From Flavobacterium sp. TAB 87 (lineage in GTDB: Bacteria; Bacteroidota; Bacteroidia; Flavobacteriales; Flavobacteriaceae), in NCBI RefSeq assembly GCF_001529295.1, contig NZ_LLWK01000036.1, positions 1 through 64,000 of the forward strand: 64,000 nt of DNA, written 5' to 3'. Made by a program: the position numbers and the translations under genes. Under the pieces are notes generated by a model that was given only the letters and a program-made list of their open reading frames with translations, made no database searches and had not been told where the DNA came from. Below are positions 25,741-34,602 of this stretch, piece after piece (the stretch's first letter is position 1; each line of letters starts with the position of its first letter).

Positions 25741-26664
25741 TTACTTTTTTTTGAAACTGTGTACGTAGCTAATTATTATCTCTTTAGGAGTTAAATAATC
25801 AAACCATTTCGTTTCTTCATTTCTTTTGAACCAGGTCAATTGTCTTTTAGAAAAACGGCGCGTATTTTTTTTGATTTCCTCGATCGCAAAGTTTAAAGTA
25901 ATTTCTCTATCAAAGTAAGAAAACAATTCTCTGTAGCCAACGGTTTGTAAAGCGTTTAATATTTTGTTCGGAAAAAGATTCTCTGCTTCAGACAGCAATC
26001 CTTCGTTCATCATACTATCAACCCGTTTATTTATTCGTTCGTAAATAATAGCTCTTTGAGCATCTAATCCGATTAAAATAGGAGTGAAGTTGCGGTTGTT
26101 TTTCTTTTGGTTTAGAAAAGACGAATAGGGTTTTCGGCTACCCAAACAAACTTCGGTAAAACGCATCATGCGCTGCGGGTTTTGCAAGGTTTGCGGATTG
26201 TCGGACAATAACTGATTGTAATAGGAATTGTCTTTTTCTTTTAAAATATCCTGCAAAGCGTCGATTCCTTGTGAAGTATATATTTCTTGAACATTTTGGC
26301 GAACAGCGGAAGGAATCTCCGGAAATTCATCAAATCCTTTTAATACAGCATCTACATATAATCCAGAGCCACCAACAAGTACTATATAATCATTTTTTTG
26401 AAATAATTGTTCCATCTTTTGTAAAGCTTCTTTCTCAAAATCACCTACGGTATACGAGTCAAAGATTGATTTATTTTGAATAAAATGATGTTTTACTGCT
26501 GCTAATTCTTCAGTATTCGGAACAGCGGTACCGATGGTCATTTCTTTAAAGAATTGTCGACTATCGCACGAGATAATTTCGCAACCAAATTGTTTTGATA
26601 GCTGAATACTGAGTGCTGTTTTACCAATAGCTGTTGGTCCGACAATAGTAATAAGATATTTCAT
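25741..26664 (-). CDS. miaA: tRNA dimethylallyltransferase
   Basis: A 307-residue enzyme that adds the dimethylallyl group to A37 of tRNAs reading UNN codons. It starts MKYLITIVGPTAIGKTALSI with the P-loop, followed by the conserved EIISCDSRQFF segment, GTAVPNTEELAAVKHHF, the VGGSGLYVDAVLKGFDEFPE motif and NPQRMMRFTEVCL. The C-terminal KKNTRRFSKRQLTWFKRNEE completes the family signature. Length is normal. Between it and the ion-channel gene lies a 183-bp gap with a 37-codon frame that I do not count as a gene. Confidence 0.95.
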   Translation of the reverse strand: MKYLITIVGPTAIGKTALSIQLSKQFGCEIISCDSRQFFKEMTIGTAVPNTEELAAVKHHFIQNKSIFDSYTVGDFEKEALQKMEQLFQKNDYIVLVGGSGLYVDAVLKGFDEFPEIPSAVRQNVQEIYTSQGIDALQDILKEKDNSYYNQLLSDNPQTLQNPQRMMRFTEVCLGSRKPYSSFLNQKKNNRNFTPILIGLDAQRAIIYERINKRVDSMMNEGLLSEAENLFPNKILNALQTVGYRELFSYFDREITLNFAIEEIKKNTRRFSKRQLTWFKRNEETKWFDYLTPKEIIISYVHSFKKK

Positions 26665-26847
26665 TGAAAGCTAAATTTATGAGTTGTGTAGGTTTTTAGC
26701 CCAGATGGAAATGGAAATCCCGAACTTGTTTAAACTTAATTTTTTTGGTTGCGAAAAAGCGACTTTAGAAGCTCTTTTTGCGACCTATAAAAATGGTTTT
26801 AACGAGGAGGAATTGTAAAGTACAGCTGGATTAGCTTCTGTTAAGAA

Positions 26848-27687
26848 TTATACAATATTTATCTCGTTTCCGCAATGATAGCAGAACTTGGCATTATCTG
26901 GTTGATCAATAATTCCGCACTGTTGACATGGGTTTTTATTGGTATGCAAAGTGTTTTTTAAGGCGTTTTTGGCAAATTCTGCAGTTACAATTCCAGTTGG
27001 AACCGCAATAATTCCGTATCCCAAAATCATAACTAGAGAGGAAACGAATTGTCCTAAACCTGTAATTGGCGTAATGTCACCATAACCAACGGTTGTTAAC
27101 GTTACTATTGTCCAATAAATTCCGACGGGAATACTAGTAAATCCACTTTCTTTTCCTTCAATTAAATACATAATACTACCTATAATAATAGTGGAAACCA
27201 AAACGAAGTAAATAAAAACTAAAATTTTCTCCTTACTAGATTTCATCGCCGATTGCAATTGTAGGTACTGATGATTGATTTGTGGAATGTGTAAAATTTT
27301 GAATAATCTAAACAATCGCAATGAACGCACGATAACAAAGATGGTCGTTGCGGGAAAAATAATGGATAAAAACATGGGCAAAATTGCCATTAAATCAATA
27401 ATTCCATAAAAACTAAACACGTAACGCCACGGTCTACTGATGCATAAAATTCGCAATATGTATTCAAAAGTAAAAAGAATAGTGATAACCCACTCTATAA
27501 TAATAAGTGTAGAATGGTATTTTAAACTAAAACCTTCGACGGTTTCGAGCATTATAATGATCACACTAATCACTATAATACCTAACAAAATTAAATCGAA
27601 CAGCCGTCCTGTCACCGTATCACTTTTGTAAATGATGGTATAAATTCTATTTTTTAAGTGTTCGTATTTAGAGATACTTCTTGCCAT
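26848..27687 (-). CDS. Voltage-gated potassium channel family protein with C-terminal zinc ribbon
   Basis: A 279-residue ion transporter. It has the six-helix layout of single-subunit voltage-gated channels, with a positively charged S4-like segment (VRSLRLFRLFKIL, about residues 120-132). The selectivity filter TTVGYGD near residue 200 lies between S5 and S6 and marks it as K+-selective. The C-terminus carries a small zinc-ribbon, two Cys pairs, CQQC and CYHC, in the last 25 residues. The gene ends just before the exonuclease/GIY-YIG gene and shares its strand. Confidence 0.9.
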   Translation of the reverse strand: MARSISKYEHLKNRIYTIIYKSDTVTGRLFDLILLGIIVISVIIIMLETVEGFSLKYHSTLIIIEWVITILFTFEYILRILCISRPWRYVFSFYGIIDLMAILPMFLSIIFPATTIFVIVRSLRLFRLFKILHIPQINHQYLQLQSAMKSSKEKILVFIYFVLVSTIIIGSIMYLIEGKESGFTSIPVGIYWTIVTLTTVGYGDITPITGLGQFVSSLVMILGYGIIAVPTGIVTAEFAKNALKNTLHTNKNPCQQCGIIDQPDNAKFCYHCGNEINIV

Positions 27688-27712
27688 TTTTATTTTTTTT
27701 AAAAGCTAAAAT

Positions 27713-29074
27713 TTAAAAATTTATTACTTTTAATGATTTACTTTTTCGAATAAAATTTTGAATAATACTTCTAACATCGCGATTATTCTCCATCGAGATC
27801 AGAATATTTTTAAGGATTTCTGGATTTGTAATTTGATAATTTAAATCGTAAAAAGCGTAACCTTTGTAAATACCATTTTCAATTAAAACAGCGCTTCTTT
27901 CGCTTATCGTTCTTCCTTTGTCAATAACGATCATACTTTTATTCTCAAAGGAGTAGGTGCTGATAAAATCTTGAGCGCGTGCGTTATAAACTTGAGCTGA
28001 TACTTTTGCAATACAAGCGCCATCGCATTCTTTTATTTTGTACTGAAAGCATTCATCTTTACATTCATATAGTCCGTTTAGTTTTTGACACAACTTGTAC
28101 TTTTCGGTAATTCTAAATAGAAAATTTTTACCTTCTTGCGCAGATACAAAGGACATAATTTCTCTTTTACGGCCGTCTGTTTTTTGCAATTTTAAAGTAA
28201 GGTATCCATTAGCGTCTTTCTCGGAGTAAATTGCATAAATAAAAATATTTTTGCGCTGTGCTCGATTCAAAATCGGTGCATTAACTTTTATCTCTTGACT
28301 TTCTTTTAAAAGTGCTATTAATTCGCTGCCCGTTTCTTCGAAAGTAACTGTAAAAACGTCTTTTTGAATGCGTTTGCTTTTATTGGTGATTCCGGTAAAA
28401 TGTTGGTTGACTCTTTTTTTGATATTGCTACTTTTACCAATATAAATGATGCTGCCACTTTGATTGTGTACATAATATACACCTGTTTTACTTGGTAAAT
28501 CACGTAAGATATCTAGCAATTTTGGAGTCATTCCTTTTTCTACTTCGATCTTGACAAATTCTTTAACTATCGTTTTTTCGACGTCTTTCTCGAGCAACAT
28601 TTTAAACAACTTCACCGTCGCCATGGCATCGCCATTGGCACGATGTCTGTCTGCCATCGGAATGCCGAGCGCTCGAACTAATTTGCCTAAACTATAAGAC
28701 GGTTGCTCCGGAATTAATTGCTTGGCTAATTCTACTGTACAAAGTGTTCTAGCTTCAAAATCATAACCTAATCGTCGAAACTCTGTTCGTAGAATTCGGT
28801 AATCAAACGACGCATTGTGTGCCACGATTATACAATCGGAAGTGATCTCTATGATGCGTTTGGCAACCTCAAAAAACTTGGGAGCAGAGCGCAGCATGGC
28901 ATTATTGATTCCGGTCAATTTAACCACAAAAGGTTGAATCGGAATTTCGGGATTTACCAAACTAATGAATTGGTCTACTACTTCAAAACCATCAAATTTA
29001 TAGATGGCAATTTCGGTAATTCCTTCTTCATTAAACTGTCCTCCAGTAGTTTCTATGTCGAGTATTGCGTACAA
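27713..29074 (-). CDS. DnaQ-like 3'-5' exonuclease fused to a GIY-YIG nuclease domain
   Basis: A 453-residue fusion. Residues 1-165 form a DEDDh exonuclease like the epsilon proofreading subunit: MYAILDIETTGGQFNEEGIT, then VAHNASFDYRILRTEFRRLG and HRANGDAMATVKLF. Residues about 195-275 form a GIY-YIG domain like that of UvrC or Cho (KTGVYYVHNQSGSIIYIGKS, NIKKRVNQHF). The rest resembles the Cys-containing linker of that group (YECKDECFQYKIKECDGACI). Such fusions are usual in Bacteroidetes; the probable role is DNA repair, but the biochemical substrate is not known to me. Confidence 0.9.
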   Translation of the reverse strand: MYAILDIETTGGQFNEEGITEIAIYKFDGFEVVDQFISLVNPEIPIQPFVVKLTGINNAMLRSAPKFFEVAKRIIEITSDCIIVAHNASFDYRILRTEFRRLGYDFEARTLCTVELAKQLIPEQPSYSLGKLVRALGIPMADRHRANGDAMATVKLFKMLLEKDVEKTIVKEFVKIEVEKGMTPKLLDILRDLPSKTGVYYVHNQSGSIIYIGKSSNIKKRVNQHFTGITNKSKRIQKDVFTVTFEETGSELIALLKESQEIKVNAPILNRAQRKNIFIYAIYSEKDANGYLTLKLQKTDGRKREIMSFVSAQEGKNFLFRITEKYKLCQKLNGLYECKDECFQYKIKECDGACIAKVSAQVYNARAQDFISTYSFENKSMIVIDKGRTISERSAVLIENGIYKGYAFYDLNYQITNPEILKNILISMENNRDVRSIIQNFIRKSKSLKVINF

Positions 29075-29129
29075 ATTAAGTGTTCAGTTGTATAATAATT
29101 AATGTTCAGTCTTTAAAAATAGAGTAAAA

Positions 29130-29792
29130 TTATGATCGTCCTCCAAAAATACTGCTACCAATGCGAACCATAGTACTGCCGCATTCTGTGGCCAATTGAT
29201 AATCGCCAGACATTCCCATAGAAAGCGTTACAATTTGACAATTATCAGCAGAGACTATTTTGTAAGTATCAAAAATTTCTTTTAAATACCTGAATTCTTT
29301 TTCGATTTGACTTTGATTTTCGGTAAAAGTAGCCATTCCCATTAAGCCTGTAATGCGAATATTTTTCAGTTGTTTAAATTCTTCAGATTCCAATAAAGAT
29401 TTCAATTCTTCTTCATCCAAACCAAATTTTGTATCTTCTTTTGCGATAAAAATTTGGAGCAAGCAGTCGATAATTTTATTATTTTTCAGCGCTTGCTTAT
29501 TGATTTCCTGCAATAATTTTAAGCTATCAACGCCGTGAATTAAACTTACAAAAGGAGCCATAAATTTCACCTTATTGCTTTGGACGTGTCCAATCATATG
29601 CCATTGAATGTCTTTTGGCATTTGTTCGAACTTGTCGACCATTTCCTGAATTTTGTTCTCGCCAAAAATGCGTTGACCTGCATTGTAAGCTTCCATTAAA
29701 ACAGTCACAGGTTTGGTTTTAGAAACAGCCACCAAAGTAACATTTTCAGGTAATGAATTCTTTATTTGTTCTAAATTCTCAACTATTGACAT
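29130..29792 (-). CDS. YggS/PROSC family PLP-homeostasis protein
   Basis: A 220-residue PLP-binding protein of the alanine-racemase fold without racemase activity, involved in pyridoxal-phosphate homeostasis. The cofactor lysine lies in LVAVSKTKPV near residue 25. Further signatures are GENKIQEMVDKFEQMPKDIQ, WHMIGHVQSNKVKFM, GLMGMATF, and SMGMSGDYQLATECGSTMVR with IGSSIFG near the C-terminus. Length is normal. It lies 11 bp after the hydroxyacyl-CoA dehydrogenase gene on the same strand, so the two are probably co-transcribed. Confidence 0.93.
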   Translation of the reverse strand: MSIVENLEQIKNSLPENVTLVAVSKTKPVTVLMEAYNAGQRIFGENKIQEMVDKFEQMPKDIQWHMIGHVQSNKVKFMAPFVSLIHGVDSLKLLQEINKQALKNNKIIDCLLQIFIAKEDTKFGLDEEELKSLLESEEFKQLKNIRITGLMGMATFTENQSQIEKEFRYLKEIFDTYKIVSADNCQIVTLSMGMSGDYQLATECGSTMVRIGSSIFGGRS

Positions 29793-29803
29793 AGCACTGT
29801 GTT

Positions 29804-30697
29804 TTATAAATTTTGAAATTGTCTGGCGATTTTTTCCGCTTTTTTTCCTTCCGTATAATCGTAGAAACCTTCTCCGGATTTAACGCCAAGTTTACCTGCA
29901 CGAACCATATTTACTAATAATGGACAAGGTGCATATTTTGGGTTTTTGAATCCGTCGTACATCACATTTAAAATGGCTAAACATACATCTAAACCTATGA
30001 AATCGGCCAATTGTAAAGGGCCCATCGGATGTCCCATTCCCAGTTTCATAACCGTGTCAATTTCGTAAACTCCTGCCACCTTGTTATATACAGTTTCAAT
30101 TGCTTCATTTAACATCGGCATTAAAATTCTGTTGGCAACAAAACCCGGATAATCATTTACTTCTACTGGCGTTTTTCCTAGTTTCTCAGCTAATTCCATG
30201 ACAATTTGTGTCACTTCATCGCTAGTATTGTAACCACGAATAATTTCGACCAATTTCATAACAGGAACTGGGTTCATAAAATGCATTCCAATTACGCGCT
30301 CAGGATGCGAGACTACTGCGCCTATTTGAGTAATCGAAATTGACGAAGTATTAGTTGCTAATATCGTATTGTGTGAGCAACTTTCGTTTAATTCTTTAAA
30401 AATTTTCAACTTTAAATCAACGTTTTCTGTTGCAGCTTCTACCACTAAATCAACGCCAACAACACCATCTTTAATATCAGTATAGGTAATAATATTGGTA
30501 ATGGTTTTAATTTTATCTTGTTGCGTAATAGTACCTTTTGCAATCATTCGATCGAGATTAGCAGCTATCGTATCCATTCCTTTATCTAATGATTTTTCGG
30601 AAACATCAATTAACTTGACCACAAAACCGCTTTGCGCGAAAGTATGTGCAATTCCATTTCCCATTGTTCCAGCTCCAATTACTGCTATTGTTTTCAT
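29804..30697 (-). CDS. 3-hydroxybutyryl-CoA dehydrogenase
   Basis: A 297-residue NAD(P)-dependent 3-hydroxyacyl-CoA dehydrogenase. The N-terminal Rossmann motif is AVIGAGTMGNGIAHTFAQSG, and ATNTSSISITQIG and HFMNPVPVMKLVEIIRG follow with the catalytic His-Glu pair region. The C-terminal domain has YPGFVANRILMPMLNEAIET and GMGHPMGPLQLADFIGLDV. The length is that of single-domain bacterial HBDH, which works in short-chain fatty-acid or butyrate-type metabolism. It is followed after 11 bp by the YggS gene. Confidence 0.93.
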   Translation of the reverse strand: MKTIAVIGAGTMGNGIAHTFAQSGFVVKLIDVSEKSLDKGMDTIAANLDRMIAKGTITQQDKIKTITNIITYTDIKDGVVGVDLVVEAATENVDLKLKIFKELNESCSHNTILATNTSSISITQIGAVVSHPERVIGMHFMNPVPVMKLVEIIRGYNTSDEVTQIVMELAEKLGKTPVEVNDYPGFVANRILMPMLNEAIETVYNKVAGVYEIDTVMKLGMGHPMGPLQLADFIGLDVCLAILNVMYDGFKNPKYAPCPLLVNMVRAGKLGVKSGEGFYDYTEGKKAEKIARQFQNL

Positions 30698-30710
30698 TGT
30701 ATATTTTATT

Positions 30711-30780
30711 TAAAATTAAAAAGTTTAAAGATTAAAGCCTCACAAAAAGAACTTCAAGCCTTAAACTTTAAATTATTTTA
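30711..30780. repeat. Intergenic quasi-palindrome with low-complexity arms
   Basis: The gap between the Gfo/Idh gene and the dehydrogenase gene is largely an imperfect inverted repeat, left arm AAAAAGTTTAAAGATTAAAG and right arm GCCTTAAACTTTAAATTA. It would fold into a hairpin in RNA from either strand. Similar but sequence-unrelated structures fill gaps in the arginine operon. Confidence 0.5.
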
Positions 30781-30784
30781 GGAA

Positions 30785-31750
30785 TTATTTTTTAAAGCAA
30801 TCGATAATTTGATATGCTACTTTTAAAGCTTCTGTCGCCTGCTCTAATGTTACTACTGGCGTCGTATCTGTATTAATTGCGTTTGCAAAAGATTCTAACT
30901 CATCCAAAATCGCGTTGTTTTGCATTACATCTGGATTGGTAAAGTAAATTTGTTTTTTGATTCCTTCAGCATTTTGCAAAATCATATCGAAATCGCCTGG
31001 ACTCTCGGGTGCATCTTTCATTCGAACCACTTCACATTTTTTTTCTAAGAAATCAACTGAGATATAGGCGTCTCTCTGAAAAAAGCGAGTTTTACGCATA
31101 TTTTTCATCGATATTCTACTAGCAGTTAAGTTAGCAACACAGCCATTTTCGAACTCGATTCGAGCATTTGCAATATCTGGAGTATCGCTGATAACCGAAA
31201 CACCACTGGCATAAATATTTTTAACTTTTGACGGAATAACACTTAAAATAGCATCAATATCGTGAATCATTAAATCTAAAACGACAGGAACATCGGTACC
31301 GCGCGGATTAAATTCGGCCAAACGGTGGGTTTCAATAAACATCGGGTTATCGATCATTTCTTTAGTGGCCATAAAAGCAGGATTAAAGCGCTCTACATGA
31401 CCAACTTGACCTTTTACATTGTATTCTTTGGATAGAGCTATAATTTCTTGAGCTTCTTCAAGCGTGTTTGAAATTGGTTTTTCTATAAAAATATGTTTTC
31501 CTGATTTTATCGCAACTTTAGCACATTTATAATGCGAAAGAGTGGGAGTTACAATGTCTATAACATCAACAGCGTGTATTAGTTTGGCAATGGTAGTAAA
31601 ATTAGTGTAACCAAATTCTTTAGATATTTTTTCGGCATACTCTTGATTTTCGTCGTAAAAACCAACTAATTCGTATTGATCAGATTGTTGTAACAAACGC
31701 AAATGTATTTTACCAAGATGACCCGCACCTAACACTCCTACTTTTAGCAT
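30785..31750 (-). CDS. Gfo/Idh/MocA family oxidoreductase
   Basis: A 321-residue NAD(P)-dependent oxidoreductase. The N-terminal Rossmann fold begins MLKVGVLGAGHLGKIHLRLL, and the family signature with the conserved Lys and Pro is KSGKHIFIEKPISNTLEEAQ near residue 90. The C-terminal part has HVERFNPAFMATKE and DVPVVLDLMIHDIDAILSVI with the catalytic His region. The substrate cannot be told from the sequence; the family acts mainly on sugars and inositols. The gene is divergent from pcm, with a 120-bp gap. Confidence 0.9.
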   Translation of the reverse strand: MLKVGVLGAGHLGKIHLRLLQQSDQYELVGFYDENQEYAEKISKEFGYTNFTTIAKLIHAVDVIDIVTPTLSHYKCAKVAIKSGKHIFIEKPISNTLEEAQEIIALSKEYNVKGQVGHVERFNPAFMATKEMIDNPMFIETHRLAEFNPRGTDVPVVLDLMIHDIDAILSVIPSKVKNIYASGVSVISDTPDIANARIEFENGCVANLTASRISMKNMRKTRFFQRDAYISVDFLEKKCEVVRMKDAPESPGDFDMILQNAEGIKKQIYFTNPDVMQNNAILDELESFANAINTDTTPVVTLEQATEALKVAYQIIDCFKK

Positions 31751-31872
31751 GATAGTATATTTTTAACAAAAATAGGGAATTCAAATTAAAATATAGAAAA
31801 ATTGAATTGGATTTTGGCTTTTGCTTTTTGATTTTATTACCGCTATTTTTACCAAAATTTAAACCTCCAGCA

Positions 31873-32514
31873 TTGAAAGATACCGCCAAACACCAAGGAT
31901 TAAGAAATCAATTAGTAAAGACTTTACAACTAAAAGGCATTAATGATAAAGCGGTGTTAGAAGCGATTCAAAAAATACCAAGACACTTATTTTTGAATTC
32001 AAGTTTTGAGGATTATGCGTATCAAGACAAAGCTTTTCCTATTGGCGCGGGGCAAACGATATCTCAACCGTACACCGTGGCGTTTCAATCGCAACTTTTG
32101 CAGATTAAAAAAGAGGATAAAGTTTTAGAAATAGGAACAGGATCGGGTTATCAAACAGCTGTGTTATATAAATTAGGAGCAAAGGTTTACAGCGTTGAAC
32201 GCCAAAATGAATTATTTAAAACAACCTCTATTTTGTTTCCTAAATTAGGAATTCGCCCCAAACACCTTTCTTTTGGAGACGGTTATAAAGGTTTGCCGCT
32301 ACATGCACCCTTTGACAGTATAATTGTTACGGCTGGTGCTCCATTTGTACCAAAACCTTTAATGGCGCAGCTAAAAATAGGAGGAAGGTTGGTTATTCCT
32401 TTAGGTGAAGACGTTCAAATCATGACGCTTTTAATTCGTAAGAATGAAACCCAGTTCGAAAAACATGAGTTTGGAGAGTTTCGTTTTGTCCCTTTATTAG
32501 AAGATCGAAATTAG
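31873..32514 (+). CDS. pcm: Protein-L-isoaspartate O-methyltransferase
   Basis: A 213-residue AdoMet-dependent enzyme that starts repair of isoaspartyl residues in damaged proteins. The motifs are PIGAGQTISQPYTVAFQSQL, then VLEIGTGSGYQTAVLYKLGA (AdoMet site) and SFGDGYKGLPLHAPFDSIIV. I chose the TTG at 31873, which gives LKDTAKHQGLRNQL, the usual beginning of the family in this group. An open frame extends 22 codons further upstream to a TTG at 31807, but that part is hydrophobic and Phe/Leu-rich and lacks family likeness. No ATG is available near the correct position. Confidence 0.9.
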   Translation: MKDTAKHQGLRNQLVKTLQLKGINDKAVLEAIQKIPRHLFLNSSFEDYAYQDKAFPIGAGQTISQPYTVAFQSQLLQIKKEDKVLEIGTGSGYQTAVLYKLGAKVYSVERQNELFKTTSILFPKLGIRPKHLSFGDGYKGLPLHAPFDSIIVTAGAPFVPKPLMAQLKIGGRLVIPLGEDVQIMTLLIRKNETQFEKHEFGEFRFVPLLEDRN

Positions 32515-32610
32515 ATCGAAATATTGCTAATTTTCTCGGCTTAAACGAATTAATTTTCTAAGATGTTACGGTACTTTGTGTAAACGCATATAAAGATCGA
32601 TTTTATTTTA

Positions 32611-32643
32611 GAAAGGAAATTGAAAAAAAAAAAAATTCCTTTC
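32611..32643. terminator. Probable terminator after pcm
   Basis: GAAAGGAAATT at 32611-32621 and AATTCCTTTC at 32634-32643 flank a 12-A loop region. A hairpin at this place, about 100 bp beyond the pcm stop and 100 bp before the end of the leftward Fic-like gene, could serve pcm. It lacks a clear T tract on the plus strand, so the call is weak. Confidence 0.4.
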
Positions 32644-32742
32644 CTATATTATTTCGCCTTTAAAAAAAGGAACTCCTATTTTAAATCTTACAGAAGTCTC
32701 TTTTTCTGTGTATTAAAAGTAATTTTAATATAGTTCGTGCTT

Positions 32743-33744
32743 TTAATTATTTTGCAAAGACAAACTGTATGTTAGCGTTTCTTTTAGCTGTTTTGCGAAG
32801 TATTCTGTAAATTGAGCGTTGTTATTTGAAAGTAAACTTTGCTCTAAAATGGCAATGTATTTTTCTTTGTTTAAGGAATCTCCCTTAATAATTGTAAGGT
32901 TAAGTTGATTTTGAAGTAAAATTAAATTCATTACCAACAATGCGATTTGATTGTTTCCATTGTGAAAAGGTAGAATAGTCATTAATTTTAAATGTGATTC
33001 TACAGCAAATTCTATAATTGATAGTAGGTTTTTATTACTTTCAAACCATTTAAAAAATACTTCCATTTCCTGACAGACTACTTTATCAACATATTTTTCA
33101 GTTTGATCTGTTTGAAGACCGCGACTAACAATTCCCTTTAATTGCAGCAACTCTTTCTCGGTAAAAGCGATTTTCCTCTGAACAATGTCTTTGCAAAACT
33201 GAACTGCTTCGTAGAAATTGATCACCTCTAAATGTTCTTGCATGGGTTTTCCGCCAATCGTTATTCCGTCGTTTATAACTAATTTAGTTTCTTCAAAATT
33301 TAAGGAGTTTCCATTTATTCTATTGCATTCAAACGTAAATTCTAACTCGGTTTGTTTAGTAATTCGTCGCAAATCAAATGGAGTGATTTTTTTAAATTGA
33401 TCTTGTAAAACAGCAATTTCATCAAAGATAATTTGCAATGCAAAATTTGATTTTGGCTGGATAACACTAATTGTAAGGAGTTCTGCCTCTGCTAATTTTA
33501 AAGCTTTTAAACCTAGTGGTTCGCTTTTTATTTCGTTTAAAATTTTATCCTTAAGCCATAAAACCAATAGATCATCTGTATTTATTTCGAGTAGATTGGA
33601 TAGCTTTATAATTTGGTCTTTAGTTGGTTTTCTAGTACCACTTTCAAATTTACTAATCAGTGCTTGATCAATTTTTGAAATCTGTGCCACTTCCCGTGTT
33701 TTTAACCCTTTTTGTTCGCGTGCATTTTTTAAAAGTATATTCAT
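32743..33744 (-). CDS. HTH-Fic family protein with a degenerate active site
   Basis: A 333-residue protein from the ATG at 33744; a TTG three codons upstream is less likely. The N-terminal XRE-type helix-turn-helix (about residues 1-60) contains TREVAQISKIDQALISKFES. A Fic fold follows from about residue 125. The Fic motif, normally HPFxxGNGRxxR, here reads LPFHNGNNQIAL: the catalytic His is Leu, the second Gly is Asn and both Arg are lost. The usual inhibitory motif RIEGN also reads RINGN. It therefore should not transfer AMP. The surrounding helices are well kept and the frame is intact, so a binding or regulatory role is possible. Confidence 0.85.
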   Translation of the reverse strand: MNILLKNAREQKGLKTREVAQISKIDQALISKFESGTRKPTKDQIIKLSNLLEINTDDLLVLWLKDKILNEIKSEPLGLKALKLAEAELLTISVIQPKSNFALQIIFDEIAVLQDQFKKITPFDLRRITKQTELEFTFECNRINGNSLNFEETKLVINDGITIGGKPMQEHLEVINFYEAVQFCKDIVQRKIAFTEKELLQLKGIVSRGLQTDQTEKYVDKVVCQEMEVFFKWFESNKNLLSIIEFAVESHLKLMTILPFHNGNNQIALLVMNLILLQNQLNLTIIKGDSLNKEKYIAILEQSLLSNNNAQFTEYFAKQLKETLTYSLSLQNN

Positions 33745-33794
33745 ATGCTGCAATGTTTAGTCTTGACTTGTTTTGTCATAAATTTAAATAAAAA

Positions 33795-33823
33795 AAATGC
33801 AGTTCCTCAAAGAAGCTGCATTT
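33795..33823 (-). terminator. Rho-independent terminator of smpB
   Basis: Perfect 8-bp stem AAATGCAG / CTGCATTT with a 13-nt loop. On the minus strand a T-rich tract follows the stem, about 30 bp past the smpB stop. Confidence 0.75.
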
Positions 33824-33851
33824 TATATGATTCAAAACAATTAAAAAAGTC

Positions 33852-34307
33852 TTAATTATAAGCTTTTTTAATTCGATCTAAGTCTCTCTTAGTATCTTGC
33901 TCTTTTAAAGATTCTCTTTTATCGTACGTTTTCTTCCCTCGACAAAGACCAATTTGAAGTTTGGCTAAACCTTTTTCGTTAGTAAAAAGCTTTAAAGGCA
34001 CGATGGTAAGTCCTTTGGCTTGAACACTTTTTTCCAAAGACTTTAATTCTTTTTTCTTTAAAAGCAATTTTCGCTCACTTCTTGATTTATGATTGAACTG
34101 ATTTCCGAAAGCATATTCCTCTATATATGTGTTGATTGCAAATAGTTCGCTATTGCTAAATTCGCAAAAACTTTCGGTTATGTTTGCTTTACCTAATCGT
34201 ATCGATTTAATTTCGGTTCCAGCTAAAACAATTCCAGCAGTATAAGTATCGATGATTTCGTAATCAAATCGAGCTCTTTTATTTAATATGTTAACAGTTT
34301 TTTGCAT
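33852..34307 (-). CDS. smpB: SsrA-binding protein SmpB
   Basis: A 151-residue OB-fold protein that binds tmRNA and brings it to stalled ribosomes. The family features are complete: [20 protein letters not shown] near residue 10, [20 protein letters not shown], and the basic C-terminal tail [20 protein letters not shown], ending DRIKKAYN. The tmRNA gene itself is not in the window. A terminator follows the gene. Confidence 0.95.
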   Translation of the reverse strand: MQKTVNILNKRARFDYEIIDTYTAGIVLAGTEIKSIRLGKANITESFCEFSNSELFAINTYIEEYAFGNQFNHKSRSERKLLLKKKELKSLEKSVQAKGLTIVPLKLFTNEKGLAKLQIGLCRGKKTYDKRESLKEQDTKRDLDRIKKAYN

Positions 34308-34377
34308 AGTACAACAAATTTAATAACAAAATAATGAAACCGCAATTGTTTTAGATGAAATGATATAAATTTGCCGA

Positions 34378-34602
34378 ATGAAAAATAATCAGTCTAAAGA
34401 TCCGTTGCACGGTATTACGCTACAAAAAATAGTAGAACAATTAGTCGGCTTTTATGGTTTTGATACATTAGCTGAAATAATTCCAGTTAAATGCTTTGCA
34501 ACAAATCCTTCTGTAAAATCGAGTTTGACATTTTTGCGCAAAACCGATTGGGCACGTAAAAAAGTAGAAGAATTATATATTCAATCGCTGCCTAAGTTTT
34601 AA
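34378..34602 (+). CDS. VF530 family DNA-binding protein
   Basis: A 74-residue protein with the VF530 (DUF2132) signature from start to end: SKDPLHGITLQKIVEQLVGF, YGFDTLAEIIPVKCFATNP, SVKSSLTFLRKTDWARKKVE. The family is a small helical domain for which double-stranded DNA binding has been proposed; the biological role is open. The gene is divergent from smpB (70-bp gap) and overlaps the 3' end of the convergent outer-membrane protein gene by 4 bp. Confidence 0.88.
   Translation: MKNNQSKDPLHGITLQKIVEQLVGFYGFDTLAEIIPVKCFATNPSVKSSLTFLRKTDWARKKVEELYIQSLPKF

Noticed and set aside
26705..26819. 37-codon ORF between miaA and the potassium channel gene
   Set aside because: The text is somewhat protein-like but very short, on the opposite strand to both neighbours, and its beginning resembles the dispersed GATAGCAG-type repeat. 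I cannot support it as a gene.
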